64,000 nucleotides of DNA, taken from contig PABA01000002.1 of assembly GCA_002699025.1 (NCBI GenBank), forward strand, positions 49,812-113,811, read 5' to 3'. This DNA comes from Sandaracinus sp. GTDB lineage: Bacteria > Myxococcota_A > Polyangia > Polyangiales > Houyiibacteriaceae. This document shows positions 1-9,579 of the stretch, one piece after another (position 1 is the first letter of the stretch; every line of letters starts with the position of its first letter). Position numbers and translations under genes: made by a program. A model generated the notes under the pieces. The model was not told where the DNA came from and made no database searches. It was given only the letters and a program-made list of their open reading frames with translations.

Positions 1-1
1 T

Positions 2-1720
2 CTGCTCCGGCAGGCCGAGCCCGAGGCGCCCTCCGCCGACCCGACCCGCACCCAGTGGACCGCGCCCCAGACGGCCCTGACGCTCCACGGCTACTTCCGC
101 GTGCGCGGCGAGCTGCAGGACAGCTTCTTCCTCGGGCGCGACGACGTGCCCTTCAACCTCTTCACGCCCGCCGACCGGGACGTCCTCCCCGAGGGCGGCT
201 GCCGCGGCGGTGAGCCCGGCGACGATCCGGATCGCGACGCCTGCAACGGCAGCGACCGGCTCCGCTTCGCCAACATGCGCCTGCGCCTGCGGCCGACCAT
301 CGGCCTCAGCGACGACGTCCGCGTCCGGATGACGATCGACGTCTTCGACAACCTGGTCCTCGGCTCGACGCCGGATGGCACCGTCTACATCCCGCCCGGC
401 GCGGCGGGGAACGACACGGGCGAGTTCATCCAGCCCGCCCGCACGCCCGGCGTGCCCATCGACTCCTTCGCGGCGACCCAGAACCCGCAGCAGGGCTACC
501 GGAACTCGCTCCGGGACAGCATCTACGTGCGCCACGCCTGGGCCGAGGTGACCAACCGCGGGCTCGGTCAGCTCCGCTTCGGCCGCATGCCCTCGCACTG
601 GGGTCTCGGCGTGCTCGCCAACGACGGCATGGGCATCGACGCGGACCAGTCGAGCGACGTCGACCGGATCATGGGCCTGACGCGGCTCGCCGGCATCTAC
701 ATCGTCGCCGCCTGGGACTTCGCCGCGCAGGGGCTCCAGCAGCAGCTCCTCAACGATCTCCGGGGCGTGCCCTTCGACGCCTCGACCAAGGACGACGTCC
801 GCCAGTACGTCTTCGCCCTCGCGCGCCGCACCGAGCCCGAGGAGCAGCAGGCGCGGCTCCAGCGCGGCAGCTGGGTGCTCAACGGCGGCTTCTACTTCGT
901 CTTCCGGAAGCAGTTCCTCTCGACCATCGGGCCGGGGCAGGCCGGCGCCTTCCCGTCCATGGCGAGCTACGAAGACCTCTTCGTGCGCCGGAACGCGCGC
1001 GCCTTCATCCCCGACCTCTGGGCCCAGTTCCTCTGGGGCGGGCTCCGGCTCGAGATGGAGGCCGTCTACATCGCCGGCGAGATCGAGAACATCGAGAACG
1101 ACAGCTTCGTCCAGCAGGACTTCAAGATCCGCCAGTTCGGCGTGGCCTTCGAGGGCGAGTACCGGCTCCTCGACGACAAGCTCTCCATCCGCCTCTACAC
1201 CGGCTACGCCTCTGGCGATGCGGACATCAACGGCCTCTCGCAGCGCCAGGGCCTGCTCGCCCAGCAGACCGACAACCGGACCATCAGCCACATGCAGTTC
1301 CACCCGAACTACCGGGTCGACCTCATCCTCTGGCGCAACATCCTGGGTCGCGTGGCCGGCGCCTGGTACCTCAAGCCGGGCCTCAGCTACGACATCATCC
1401 GCAACCCCTTCGGCCAGCTCTTCGGCATCGGCGCGGACCTCGTCTACAGCCGCGCCGCCCAGGAGGTCCAGACCTACGGCTCGGATCCGAACCTCGGCGT
1501 CGAGCTCGACTTCTCGGTCTACTACCGGAGCGAGGACGGGCCGGAGATGTTCGACGGCTTCTACATGCAGTTCAACTACGGCGTCCTCTTCCCGCTCGCC
1601 GGCCTCGGCTACGCGAGCTACATGGGCGTGCCGGAGAACCCGCGGGACGACGACCCGCTGCGGAACCAGGGCCTGAAGAACGCCCAGACCCTCCGCCTCA
1701 TCCTCGGCGTCCAGTACTGA
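2..1720 (+). CDS. TIGR04551-like outer-membrane protein (5' partial)
   Basis: The reading frame is open from the window edge, so the true start lies upstream; about 572 residues are visible. The protein is rich in aromatic and short alternating segments and ends in an aromatic residue (ILGVQY), as outer-membrane beta-barrels often do. The stretch GQLRFGRMPSHWGLG and the repeated charged/aromatic strands resemble the TIGR04551 family, known mainly from myxobacteria, whose function is not established. The first visible residues (Pro/Ala/Glu-rich) look like the linker between a signal peptide and the barrel. It is followed 53 bp later by radA on the same strand, with no obvious functional link. 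The family call is from memory of its motifs; a porin-like alternative cannot be excluded. Confidence 0.6.
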   Translation: MLRQAEPEAPSADPTRTQWTAPQTALTLHGYFRVRGELQDSFFLGRDDVPFNLFTPADRDVLPEGGCRGGEPGDDPDRDACNGSDRLRFANMRLRLRPTIGLSDDVRVRMTIDVFDNLVLGSTPDGTVYIPPGAAGNDTGEFIQPARTPGVPIDSFAATQNPQQGYRNSLRDSIYVRHAWAEVTNRGLGQLRFGRMPSHWGLGVLANDGMGIDADQSSDVDRIMGLTRLAGIYIVAAWDFAAQGLQQQLLNDLRGVPFDASTKDDVRQYVFALARRTEPEEQQARLQRGSWVLNGGFYFVFRKQFLSTIGPGQAGAFPSMASYEDLFVRRNARAFIPDLWAQFLWGGLRLEMEAVYIAGEIENIENDSFVQQDFKIRQFGVAFEGEYRLLDDKLSIRLYTGYASGDADINGLSQRQGLLAQQTDNRTISHMQFHPNYRVDLILWRNILGRVAGAWYLKPGLSYDIIRNPFGQLFGIGADLVYSRAAQEVQTYGSDPNLGVELDFSVYYRSEDGPEMFDGFYMQFNYGVLFPLAGLGYASYMGVPENPRDDDPLRNQGLKNAQTLRLILGVQY

Positions 1721-1773
1721 CGCGCGCCCGCGGCGCCCGGGCAATCGTCCGGCGCGCCGCGCGATGAGGCCCC

Positions 1774-3147
1774 GTGGCGAAGAAGAAGGCGAAGAAGCCG
1801 TCCTACGCCTGCCGCGCCTGCGGCGCGCAGTTCGCGCGCTGGATGGGTCGCTGCACGACCTGCGGCGAGTGGGACACGATCGAGGAACAGGCCGCCGCGC
1901 CGAGCACCGCGTCGAAGGAGCGCACCGGGGGGGCGCGGCCGATGCGCATCGGGGACGTCTCGACGGAGGACGCGCGGCGGCTCCCGACGGGCATCGGCGA
2001 GCTCGATCGGGCCCTCGGCGGCGGGCCCGTGCGCGGCGGCGTGGCCCTCCTCGGCGGAGACCCGGGCATCGGCAAGTCGACGCTCCTGATGCAGGCGCTG
2101 GCGGCGCTCGCGGCCCGGGACGAGAGCGCCGTCTACGTGACGGGCGAGGAGTCGGCCTCGCAGGTGGCGCTCCGGGCGCGGCGCATCGGGGGCGCGGGCA
2201 TGGAGGCCGTGCGCATCCTGGCGACGACCGAGCTCGAGGACGCGGAGGCGGCGCTGAGCGCGGAGAAGCCGGCGGTCGCGGTCATCGACTCGATCCAGAC
2301 GCTCCGCGCCGCGAGCCTGAGCTCGGCGCCCGGCAGCGTGAGCCAGCTCCGGGAGGTGGCCGCGCGGCTCATCGACCTGGCGAAGCGGCACGGCATCGCG
2401 CTCTTCCTGATCGGTCACGTGACCAAGGAAGGGGCCATCGCCGGGCCGAAGGTGCTCGAGCACCTGGTGGACACGGTGCTGAGCTTCGAGGGGGATCGGA
2501 GCCACGCCTTCCGCGTGCTCCGGGCGACGAAGAACCGCTTCGGCCCCGCGCAGGAGATGGGCGTCTTCGAGATGGACCGGGAAGGGCTCCGCGAGGTGCC
2601 GGACCCGAGCGCGCTCTTTCTGGCCGAGCGGCCCGAGGGCTCGGCCGGATCGGTGGTCGTGCCGACGGCGGAGGGGACGCGGCCGCTGCTCGTGGAGCTC
2701 CAGGCGCTGGTGGCGCCTGCGGTCTACGGGAACGCGCGGCGGGTGGTCTCCGGGCTCGACGGGAACCGGCTGGCGATCCTGTTGGCCGTGCTGGACCGGA
2801 AGGCGCAGACCCGGGTGCTCGACCGGGACGTCTTCGCGTCGGTGGCGGGCGGGGCGCGGGTGGACGAACGGGCCCTCGACCTGGCGCTCGCGGTGGCCGT
2901 GGTCTCGTCCTACCGGCAGCGGGCCGTGCCGGCGGACCTGGTCGTCTTCGGCGAGGTCGGCCTCGCGGGGGAGGTGCGCGCCGTGCCCCGGCCGGGGCCG
3001 CGCATCGCCGAAGCGCGCAAGCTCGGCTTCCGGCGGGTGCTCCTCCCGAAGACGAACGCCGAGCGGCTGACGAAGAAAGAGAAGAAGGGCCTCACGTTGA
3101 TGCCCGTCGGCACCCTGGCCGAGGCCCTCGAGACCGCCCTCGACTAG
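1774..3147 (+). CDS. radA: DNA repair protein RadA (Sms)
   Basis: 457 residues with a GTG start. The order is that of RadA: an N-terminal four-cysteine zinc finger (CRACG ... GRCTTCGEW), a RecA-like ATPase with Walker A GGDPGIGKST near residue 92, the RadA-specific KNRFG motif (KNRFGPA) around residue 251, and a C-terminal Lon-protease-like domain (VFGEVGLAGEVRAV). RadA is a DnaB-type branch-migration helicase that processes recombination intermediates in the cytoplasm. Length is normal for the family. The GTG is chosen because the following Lys-rich N-terminus leads straight into the zinc finger. Confidence 0.96.
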   Translation: MAKKKAKKPSYACRACGAQFARWMGRCTTCGEWDTIEEQAAAPSTASKERTGGARPMRIGDVSTEDARRLPTGIGELDRALGGGPVRGGVALLGGDPGIGKSTLLMQALAALAARDESAVYVTGEESASQVALRARRIGGAGMEAVRILATTELEDAEAALSAEKPAVAVIDSIQTLRAASLSSAPGSVSQLREVAARLIDLAKRHGIALFLIGHVTKEGAIAGPKVLEHLVDTVLSFEGDRSHAFRVLRATKNRFGPAQEMGVFEMDREGLREVPDPSALFLAERPEGSAGSVVVPTAEGTRPLLVELQALVAPAVYGNARRVVSGLDGNRLAILLAVLDRKAQTRVLDRDVFASVAGGARVDERALDLALAVAVVSSYRQRAVPADLVVFGEVGLAGEVRAVPRPGPRIAEARKLGFRRVLLPKTNAERLTKKEKKGLTLMPVGTLAEALETALD

Positions 3148-3184
3148 TGCAGGGCCAGGAGTGCGTACCCGCTCCTACCCGCTC

Positions 3185-4966
3185 CTAGAGCGGCCGGCCG
3201 GCCGGTCGCTCGAGGAGGTGGCGCGAGTGGTGGCGGGCGCGGGCGCACTCGACGGCGGTCAGACGCTTGGGGCCGGTCACGAGGGGGAGGGCGCCGTCGC
3301 TGTCCATGAGCCGCCACGGCTCGTCGGGGCCGACGTTGTCCGGGTGGAAGGGCTGGTCGAGGAGCACGTGGCCGAGCTCGTGGGCCTGGGTCCAGGAGGC
3401 GCGCTGGCGGTGGATGCCCCGGCGGTCCAGGACGACGGCGCCCGCGATGGCGCCGCCGTCGGACTCGATGAAGGCCTCGCCCTGGCGGCCGGCGCGGCGG
3501 AAGGCGGGGACGATGACCAGCTCGAGCGTGGTCGGGTCGTCGTCGCGCAGCGCGTGGAGGAGGGCGCGCTCCTCGAGGGTCCCGGCGGCGGCGTCGGCGT
3601 TGCCGAAGGTGTCGAGGCCGTCCGCGAGGTCGACGACGCCGAGCTGGACGGATTGGCGCGGGTCCGTGCTCAGCGGGTGCTCGCCGTCCGGGGCGAGGGT
3701 CACGGGGCGGCCTCGGCGACGCACGTGCACGTCGGCGCTCCCGTCGGCGCCGTGGCTCGTCCGGGGGTTCACGGTCACGTGGGCGTCGAAGCCCGCGGCG
3801 TCGAGGGCGGCGGCGATGCGGAGGGCGGTCGCGGCCGGGCTCAGGCCCCGGGGGATGGCGATGGGCCCGATCGGGCGGTCGTCCGCGCGGAAGCGGATCG
3901 CGCCGCCGCGGGAGGGGAGCCCGTCGCCATCGCCGACGGCGAGGAGGGTCGGCGGGGGCGCGTCCACCACGGCCACGTCCGCCTCGCTCGGGGGCCCGAA
4001 GCCGAGGTGGCATTGGAGCCAGACCTCGTTCGCGATGCGCACCTGCTCGCGAGCGAGGGCCTCGGCGCCGGCGTCGTCGCCGCCCACCGCCGGGACGCCC
4101 TGGTGGCGCACGACGCGCACGCGGAGCCGGGCGCGGCGGGCGGCGCGGGGGCCGGCCTCGCGCCCCGGCCGACCGACCCGCGCGCTCTGCCGGGCGGCGC
4201 CGAGGCGGGCGTGGACGGCGTCCCGGAGACCGACGCGGAGCAGGCGCCCGCCCGTGCCCGGCGCGGCCTCGTCGAGCGCGTCGCCCACGAGCCGGAACCA
4301 GGGCGTGAGGCGCTCGCCCTCGCCTTCGCCGCGGAGCGGGAGCGAGAGCTCGCCGAGGAGCGATCCGTCCGCGGCCCGGCGCTCGATCCGAAGCTCCGTG
4401 GCGGCATCGCCGGCGCCCTCGACCTCCACGCGGAGCGCCTCCGGGTCGCCGGCGCGCGGGGCGAGGGGGCTCCGCGGCAGGGACTCGTCGTTGGGGATCC
4501 GGCGGGTGATGGCGAGGGCGTCGCGGCGCGCGTCCACGGGGCCCGCGGGCCGGACCAGGCGGAGCGTGACGACGCGGAGCGCGAGCTCCGCGGCGCCCCG
4601 GGGCGAGCGGAGGCGCAGGCGCGCCGGCCCGGCGGCGAGGCCCTGCACGGAGACGGTCGTGGGGAGCCGCAGGCGCGCGCCCGGCTCGAGGGGGCGGCCT
4701 GCGCGGAACACGCGGAGGCCGCCCTCCCAGTCGAGGCTCGCCGCGCCGCGGCCCTCGAGGCGAAGCGGGAAGAGGTCCTCCGGGGGCGGCGCGGAGCTCT
4801 CCCGGTCGCGGGTGCCGTCCTCGTCGTCGTCGTCGTCGTCCACGGCGACCCAGAGCGCTCCCTCGCCCTCGACCTCGAAGCGGGGAGCCTGGGCGGCCGC
4901 CGCACCGGGCGCCCCGAGGGCGGCGCAGGCCAGGAGGAGCCAGGGGGCCGCGTGCCGGGCGCTCAC
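3185..4966 (-). CDS. secreted zincin-like metalloprotease candidate
   Basis: 593 residues. The GTG start at 4966 overlaps the gmk stop (GTGA), which supports translational coupling and defines the start. A signal peptide is clear (hydrophobic LLLACAALGAPGAAA, cleavage near residue 24), followed by an acidic run of aspartates. The C-terminus carries HELGH (residues 529-533) followed by LMDSDG about 20 residues later, which looks like a zincin active-site helix with a possible Met-turn. The middle is not recognised. Probably an exported metal-dependent hydrolase or peptidase; substrate unknown. No third metal ligand can be assigned with certainty (a His lies 8 residues after the second motif His). 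Confidence 0.75.
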   Translation of the reverse strand: MSARHAAPWLLLACAALGAPGAAAAQAPRFEVEGEGALWVAVDDDDDDEDGTRDRESSAPPPEDLFPLRLEGRGAASLDWEGGLRVFRAGRPLEPGARLRLPTTVSVQGLAAGPARLRLRSPRGAAELALRVVTLRLVRPAGPVDARRDALAITRRIPNDESLPRSPLAPRAGDPEALRVEVEGAGDAATELRIERRAADGSLLGELSLPLRGEGEGERLTPWFRLVGDALDEAAPGTGGRLLRVGLRDAVHARLGAARQSARVGRPGREAGPRAARRARLRVRVVRHQGVPAVGGDDAGAEALAREQVRIANEVWLQCHLGFGPPSEADVAVVDAPPPTLLAVGDGDGLPSRGGAIRFRADDRPIGPIAIPRGLSPAATALRIAAALDAAGFDAHVTVNPRTSHGADGSADVHVRRRGRPVTLAPDGEHPLSTDPRQSVQLGVVDLADGLDTFGNADAAAGTLEERALLHALRDDDPTTLELVIVPAFRRAGRQGEAFIESDGGAIAGAVVLDRRGIHRQRASWTQAHELGHVLLDQPFHPDNVGPDEPWRLMDSDGALPLVTGPKRLTAVECARARHHSRHLLERPAGRPL

Positions 4967-5604
4967 GGCTCGGGTGGCGGCTCGCGGAGCAGCGCTTCGG
5001 CGCTCGGCGCCAGCCGCCGGCGCCGGCAGAGCTCGGCGTGGATGATGCCGCGGAGCTCGGCGAGGGCCTGCTGGAGGTCGTCGTTGAGCACCAGATAGTC
5101 GAAGAAGGGGTAGTGCTCGATCTCCTCCTTCGCCTTCGCGTAGCGCCGCTCGAGGGACTCGGGCGACTCCGTGCCGCGGCTCTCGAGGCGGCGCCGGAGC
5201 TCGCTCATGGAGGGCGGGAGGATGAACACGCCGACGGCCTCGGGGCGCTTGGCCTTGATCTGCCGCGCCCCCTGGTAGTCGACGTCGAAGAGGAGCACGC
5301 GGCGACCGGCCCGCCGGGCCCGCTCGATCTCGCCGACGCTGGTGCCGTAGAGGTTGCCGTGGACCTCGGCCCACTCGGCGAACTGGCCCTCGGCGATGCG
5401 CGCCCGGAAGGCCGCGTGATCGATGAAGTGGTAGTCCTGCCCGTCCACCTCGTTGGGCCGCGGCGCGCGCGTCGTGTGCGAGATGGAGAAGGCGAGCTGC
5501 TCACCGAACTGGTCGAGGAGCCGGTGCGTGAGGGTCGTCTTCCCGGCGCCGGAGGGCGAGCTGATGATCAGCAGCAGGGGCTCGCTGGCGTGCGACTGGT
5601 TCAC
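4963..5604 (-). CDS. gmk: guanylate kinase
   Basis: 213 residues, GTG start. Phosphorylates GMP to GDP with ATP in the cytoplasm. The P-loop SSPSGAGKTT lies at residues 15-24, followed by the GMP-binding SISHTTRAPRPNEVDGQDYHF region and the LLFDVDYQGA segment, all typical of Gmk. The length is normal. An extended -10 element ends six bases before the GTG, so the mRNA may begin at the start codon. Its stop overlaps the GTG of the downstream secreted zincin-like gene. It lies near yicC as in many bacteria (often yicC-gmk). Confidence 0.97.
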   Translation of the reverse strand: MNQSHASEPLLLIISSPSGAGKTTLTHRLLDQFGEQLAFSISHTTRAPRPNEVDGQDYHFIDHAAFRARIAEGQFAEWAEVHGNLYGTSVGEIERARRAGRRVLLFDVDYQGARQIKAKRPEAVGVFILPPSMSELRRRLESRGTESPESLERRYAKAKEEIEHYPFFDYLVLNDDLQQALAELRGIIHAELCRRRRLAPSAEALLREPPPEP

Positions 5605-5610
5605 CGCGCC

Positions 5611-5619
5611 GGTTTAGCA
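5611..5619 (-). promoter_or_regulatory. extended -10 promoter of gmk, predicted leaderless
   Basis: On the minus strand the sequence reads TG-C-TAAACC, an extended -10 element. Six bases separate it from the gmk GTG, so transcription would begin at the start codon itself. No good -35 is visible. The same CGTGCTA core precedes tolC (9567) and the lipoprotein gene (39300). Confidence 0.4.
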
Positions 5620-5738
5620 CGTCTCTCGCCCGCGTCGCTCGCCCTCCGTCCACCGCCGCCCGCCTCCGTGTGCTCGGGAGGCTCCGGCGTCTCCTTCCGG
5701 TGCGCCGCGAGGCCCATCGCCCAGCCCGCTCGCCGCCG

Positions 5739-6626
5739 TCAGAGGACGTTCTGGACCTGCTCGCGCATGCGCTCGACGTCGGCCTTCAGCTCGACGACGC
5801 TCCGCGTCACCTCGACCTCCGGGGTCTTGGCGCCGAGCGTGTTCACCTCGCGGGCCATCTCCTGGAGGAGGAAGTCGAGCTTCCGCCCGTGGGACGGCCC
5901 GGTGCTCTGCATGAGCTCCACGAACTGGTCGCAGTGGCTCGTCAGCCGGGCGAGCTCCTCCGCCACGTCGGTGCGCTCGGCGAAGAGCGCGACCTCGTGC
6001 TCGAGGCGCCCCTGGTCCAGCTCCAGGTCGCGATCCGCGAGGAGCTTCTCGAGGCGCTCCCGGAGCCGCTGCCGCTGCGCCGCGACCACCGTCGGGCAGA
6101 GCACGCGCACCTGCGCCAGCTTCGCCCGGATCGACTCGAGGCGCGTGCTCAGGTCCTGCGTGAGCGCCTTGCCCTCGCGCAGGCGCATGGCGTCGAGGGC
6201 GTCGCAGGCCTCGGCCGTCGCCTCGAGGAGGCTCTCCCGGAGCGCCTCGCCATCGGCCGGGCCGCCCGGCGTGAAGAGCCCGGGGACCGAGGAGAGCAGC
6301 GAGAGGGGGAGCGGCTCCCCGGGGGCGAGCTCGTCGCGGAGCGCCTGGAGCTGCTGGAAGGCCGAGCGGGCGAGCGCTTCGTCGAGCGTCGGCGCCCGCT
6401 CCACGCGACCCTCCACGCGCGCCATCACCTCCACCCGGCCCCGGCGGAGGCGCTTGCGGAGGAGCGCCTCCACAGCGGCCGTGTGCTCGGCGAGCGGCGC
6501 CGGCAGGCGGACGCGGCAGTCGAGGAAGCGGTGGTTCACCGCCCGCATGTCCACGACCAGGCGCACCGGCGCGTCGTCCACGGACGTTCGCGCGTCGCCC
6601 GACCCGTAGCCGGTCATGCTGCGCAC
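5739..6626 (-). CDS. yicC: YicC family endoribonuclease-like protein
   Basis: 295 residues, GTG start giving the family N-terminus (RSMTGYGSG). YicC proteins have an N-terminal YicC-like domain and a C-terminal DUF1732 domain; the latter is recognisable here as DFLLQEMAREVNTLGAKT about 60 residues from the end. Members have been linked to RNA cleavage and stationary-phase survival. Length is normal. A TG-A-TACACC element ends seven bases upstream of the GTG, suggesting a leaderless transcript; a downstream ATG (6617) that would give MTGYG is the alternative start. Confidence 0.92.
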   Translation of the reverse strand: MRSMTGYGSGDARTSVDDAPVRLVVDMRAVNHRFLDCRVRLPAPLAEHTAAVEALLRKRLRRGRVEVMARVEGRVERAPTLDEALARSAFQQLQALRDELAPGEPLPLSLLSSVPGLFTPGGPADGEALRESLLEATAEACDALDAMRLREGKALTQDLSTRLESIRAKLAQVRVLCPTVVAAQRQRLRERLEKLLADRDLELDQGRLEHEVALFAERTDVAEELARLTSHCDQFVELMQSTGPSHGRKLDFLLQEMAREVNTLGAKTPEVEVTRSVVELKADVERMREQVQNVL

Positions 6627-6633
6627 GCCCCAA

Positions 6634-6642
6634 GGTGTATCA
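6634..6642 (-). promoter_or_regulatory. extended -10 promoter of yicC, predicted leaderless
   Basis: Minus strand TG-A-TACACC, then seven bases (TTGGGGC), then the GTG at 6626. The spacing places the transcription start at or within a base or two of the start codon. Confidence 0.4.
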
Positions 6643-6761
6643 CGCAGCCGGTCGGGCCCCCCAAGAACTCGTCGCCGGGGCGAGCCCTCCGCGCCGGGAA
6701 ACCGAGCCGGGAGGCGTTGGAAGGGGTGAGGGGGGCGATCGCGGGGCGACCGCCGCGCCGC

Positions 6762-7274
6762 TCACTCGAGGTGCTTGCGGCTCTTGAGCGAGGCCATGAC
6801 CTTCTCGTACTCGACCTCGAAGGCGGCCGTGCCCTCTTCCAGGTTCTTGATCTTCGAGCGGACCTCCCGGTCGAGGTCGCTCTCCATGTTCGTGTGCTTG
6901 CGCAGCACGGTGGCGATCTTCTTGCGGAGCACGCCGTCCTCCGCCCAGACCTCGGCGACGTTCGCCGAGTGGAAGAGCATCGTCATGAGCTGCTCGACCA
7001 GGTAGGGGAGCTGCTCGTCGTGCGGCGGGAAGCCCATCTCCTTGGCGACCTGCGCACGGACCTTGCCCATGACGGCGTAGGAGAGGCCGGCCCGCTCCAT
7101 GCGGTCCTTCGCCTCGTCGACCACGCGGCGGCTGCGGCGGATGAACTCCTTGAGGACGGCCTCGAAGTCGAGCCGCACCTCCTCGGAGCTCTCGACCTCG
7201 ATGTCTTCGTCCTTCGTCAGCTCGCGGAGGAGGTCCTCCGCGATGAAGGGAACCTTCCCGGAGTACAGCTTCAT
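6762..7274 (-). CDS. DUF507 family protein
   Basis: 170 residues starting at the ATG that gives MKLYSGKVPFIAEDLL, the conserved start of DUF507 proteins. The frame remains open further upstream but that part is low-complexity and lies in the promoter. The protein is highly charged and helical, with repeated segments (residues about 3-90 and 95-165) that look like two related halves. Function is unknown; the family is mostly found in Deltaproteobacteria/Myxococcota, Aquificae and relatives. It lies between yicC and mlaC on the same strand. Confidence 0.85.
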   Translation of the reverse strand: MKLYSGKVPFIAEDLLRELTKDEDIEVESSEEVRLDFEAVLKEFIRRSRRVVDEAKDRMERAGLSYAVMGKVRAQVAKEMGFPPHDEQLPYLVEQLMTMLFHSANVAEVWAEDGVLRKKIATVLRKHTNMESDLDREVRSKIKNLEEGTAAFEVEYEKVMASLKSRKHLE

Positions 7275-7284
7275 CGCCGGAGTC

Positions 7285-7313
7285 GGTGTACGTGGAAACC
7301 GCCGCCCCCGCAA
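7285..7313 (-). promoter_or_regulatory. promoter of the DUF507 gene
   Basis: Minus strand TTGCGG, 17-nt spacer, TACACC. The -10 ends ten bases before the ATG at 7274, so the leader would be only a few bases long. Confidence 0.4.
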
Positions 7314-7329
7314 GAGCGGCCGGCGCGCC

Positions 7330-7941
<612 letters not shown>

Positions 7942-8103
7942 GGCGGGGCTCATGGCGGTCGCGGAGGGGGTGGGGGCCAGGCGGCTCGTGGGGGATGCGG
8001 GGCGAGGGCCAGTCATCGGAGGTGGGACGCGGGGGCGGAGCCGGATATTCGGCGCGCGCTCGGCGTGGGCGCCGGGCACCGCGGAGCGGGCCTCCGAGGA
8101 CGG

Positions 8104-8178
8104 TCGCCCGGCGTTCAGCCGCCCAGCCTTCGGTCGCCCGGGCTTCACTCGCCCGGGCTTCACTCGCACGGGCTTCAC
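8104..8178. repeat. 15-bp tandem repeat (five copies) across the tolC 3' end
   Basis: Five units of TCGCCCGGGCTTCAC, the two central ones identical and the outer ones diverged, at 8104, 8119, 8134, 8149 and 8164. The last unit contains the stop codon of the tolC-family gene. The array fills part of the gap of about 230 bp between tolC and mlaC; apart from it the gap shows no feature I can support. Confidence 0.85.
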
Positions 8179-9560
8179 TCGCATGGTGGCTCCCAGCCAT
8201 CGGCGGGCAGGAGCGCCTCACCCGTCACCCGCTCGAGCTCGGCGGCGGCCGTGTTCACGTCGCGCACGGCCTGGAGGTGGGAGAAGCGCGCCGTGAAGTA
8301 GGCCTTCAGCGCGTCGATGAGGTCCTTCGGCTCGAGCGTGCCGAGGTCGTAGGCCTGGGCCGCCGAGACGAACCAGGCGCGCCCCTGCCGGCGTCCGCGC
8401 TGCCAGGCCTCCTCGCGGCGCAGGGCGTCCTGGTAGGCCTGCACGGCGAGGCGCACCTCGAGGCGGATGCCGAGCCGGGCCTCCCGGGCCTGCGCCCGCG
8501 TCTCCTCGAGCCGCGCCCGGGCCCGGTCGCGCCGGTGCACCTGCCCGGCGAAGTCGAGGTTCCAGCGCATCACGAGCCCGGCGCCGAGCTGCGGCCGGTT
8601 CGCCTGATCCTGGATGAAGGGGTTCTCCTGGTCCGTGCGCCCGGGCGCCCAGGTGAGCGCGGCCTGGAAGCCGAGGCCGAAGTCCGGCGCGAAGCCCACC
8701 CGCTCGGCGTCGAGGGCCGCCTCCCGCGCCTCCAGCGCCGCCTCGAGCATGCCGAGCTCGGGTCGCGCCTCGGACGCCTCGAGGAAGCGCGCCATGGTCG
8801 TGTCCTCGAGGGCGATGGGCTCCATGGGGCAGTCCGGCACGCGGATCGCGTCGAGCCCCGTGAGCGCCTGGAGCGCCGCCTCCGAGCCGTCGTGGAGCCG
8901 CTCGATCTCGCTGGCCCGGGCGCGGACCTCGGCGAGCGCCGTCTCGAGGCGGAAGCGATCGAAGGGGTTCACGTCCGGATCGCCCTCGGCGAGCATCTCC
9001 TGGAGCTTCTCGGCGGCGCGCTCGAGCTTCGGGAGGCCCTCGCCGATCATCTGCTGGAGGTCGAGCGAGAGCTGGAGCGCGAAGTAGGCGCGGCGGACGT
9101 CGAAGCGGAGCCGGGCTTCGGCGCGCTCCTGGTCGAGGGTGGCGGCCCGGACGCCGGCTCGCGCGGCGCGCTTGAGCGCCCGCAGCTTGCCGAAGGTGTA
9201 GAGGGGCACGACGCCGCGGATGCCGACCTGCGCCGCGGGGCCCCAGCCCTCGTTCAGCGGGAGCTGGTCCTGGTCGCTGTAGACGGGCGTGCCGGTGGCG
9301 TCGGGGACGACCGTCAGGCCCGCTGTGCCCTCCCAGCCGCGAAAGAAGGGCGAGAGGCGGGCCTCTCCGAGCCGCGCCTCGGCGGCCTCGATGGCCGCGC
9401 CGCGCGCCTCGAGGGCCGGGTAGTGGCGCTCGGCGGCGTCGACGAGCGCCTCCAGATCGCGCACGGGCGGATCCGCCTCCGGCTCCTGCGCGAGGACCGA
9501 GGTGACGCCGGCGCAGGCGAGGGCGCTGGCCAGGACCAGGTGGGGCAGCCGCGGGGCCAC
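8175..9560 (-). CDS. TolC family outer-membrane efflux protein
   Basis: 461 residues, GTG start followed by a signal peptide (LPHLVLASALACAGVTSVLA). Two outer-membrane-efflux-protein repeats are visible: an N-terminal half with long Ala/Glu/Arg-rich coiled coils (residues about 35-70 and 120-215) and a second half (about 235-445) with the same pattern, each with a short beta segment (GIRGVVPLYTFGK; GLVMRWNLDF). TolC-family trimers form the outer-membrane duct of tripartite efflux pumps or type I secretion. No inner-membrane pump gene is adjacent, but mlaC follows. Its last codons lie in a 15-bp tandem repeat. An extended -10 ends six bases before the GTG. Confidence 0.88.
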   Translation of the reverse strand: MAPRLPHLVLASALACAGVTSVLAQEPEADPPVRDLEALVDAAERHYPALEARGAAIEAAEARLGEARLSPFFRGWEGTAGLTVVPDATGTPVYSDQDQLPLNEGWGPAAQVGIRGVVPLYTFGKLRALKRAARAGVRAATLDQERAEARLRFDVRRAYFALQLSLDLQQMIGEGLPKLERAAEKLQEMLAEGDPDVNPFDRFRLETALAEVRARASEIERLHDGSEAALQALTGLDAIRVPDCPMEPIALEDTTMARFLEASEARPELGMLEAALEAREAALDAERVGFAPDFGLGFQAALTWAPGRTDQENPFIQDQANRPQLGAGLVMRWNLDFAGQVHRRDRARARLEETRAQAREARLGIRLEVRLAVQAYQDALRREEAWQRGRRQGRAWFVSAAQAYDLGTLEPKDLIDALKAYFTARFSHLQAVRDVNTAAAELERVTGEALLPADGWEPPCE

Positions 9561-9566
9561 GACGAG

Positions 9567-9575
9567 GTGTTAGCA
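9567..9575 (-). promoter_or_regulatory. extended -10 promoter of the tolC-family gene, predicted leaderless
   Basis: Minus strand TG-C-TAACAC, with six bases to the GTG at 9560, the same geometry as gmk. It sits directly downstream of the two hairpins that separate this gene from ompH. Confidence 0.4.
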
Positions 9576-9579
9576 CGCA

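Noticed and set aside
4967..5374. Extension of the zincin-like frame into gmk
   Set aside because: Out of frame with gmk and without signal peptide; the GTG at 4966 precedes a proper signal sequence.
7942..8184. N-terminal extension of mlaC through the 15-bp repeat
   Set aside because: Encodes repetitive basic peptide in front of a normal signal peptide; ATG 7941 is the better start.
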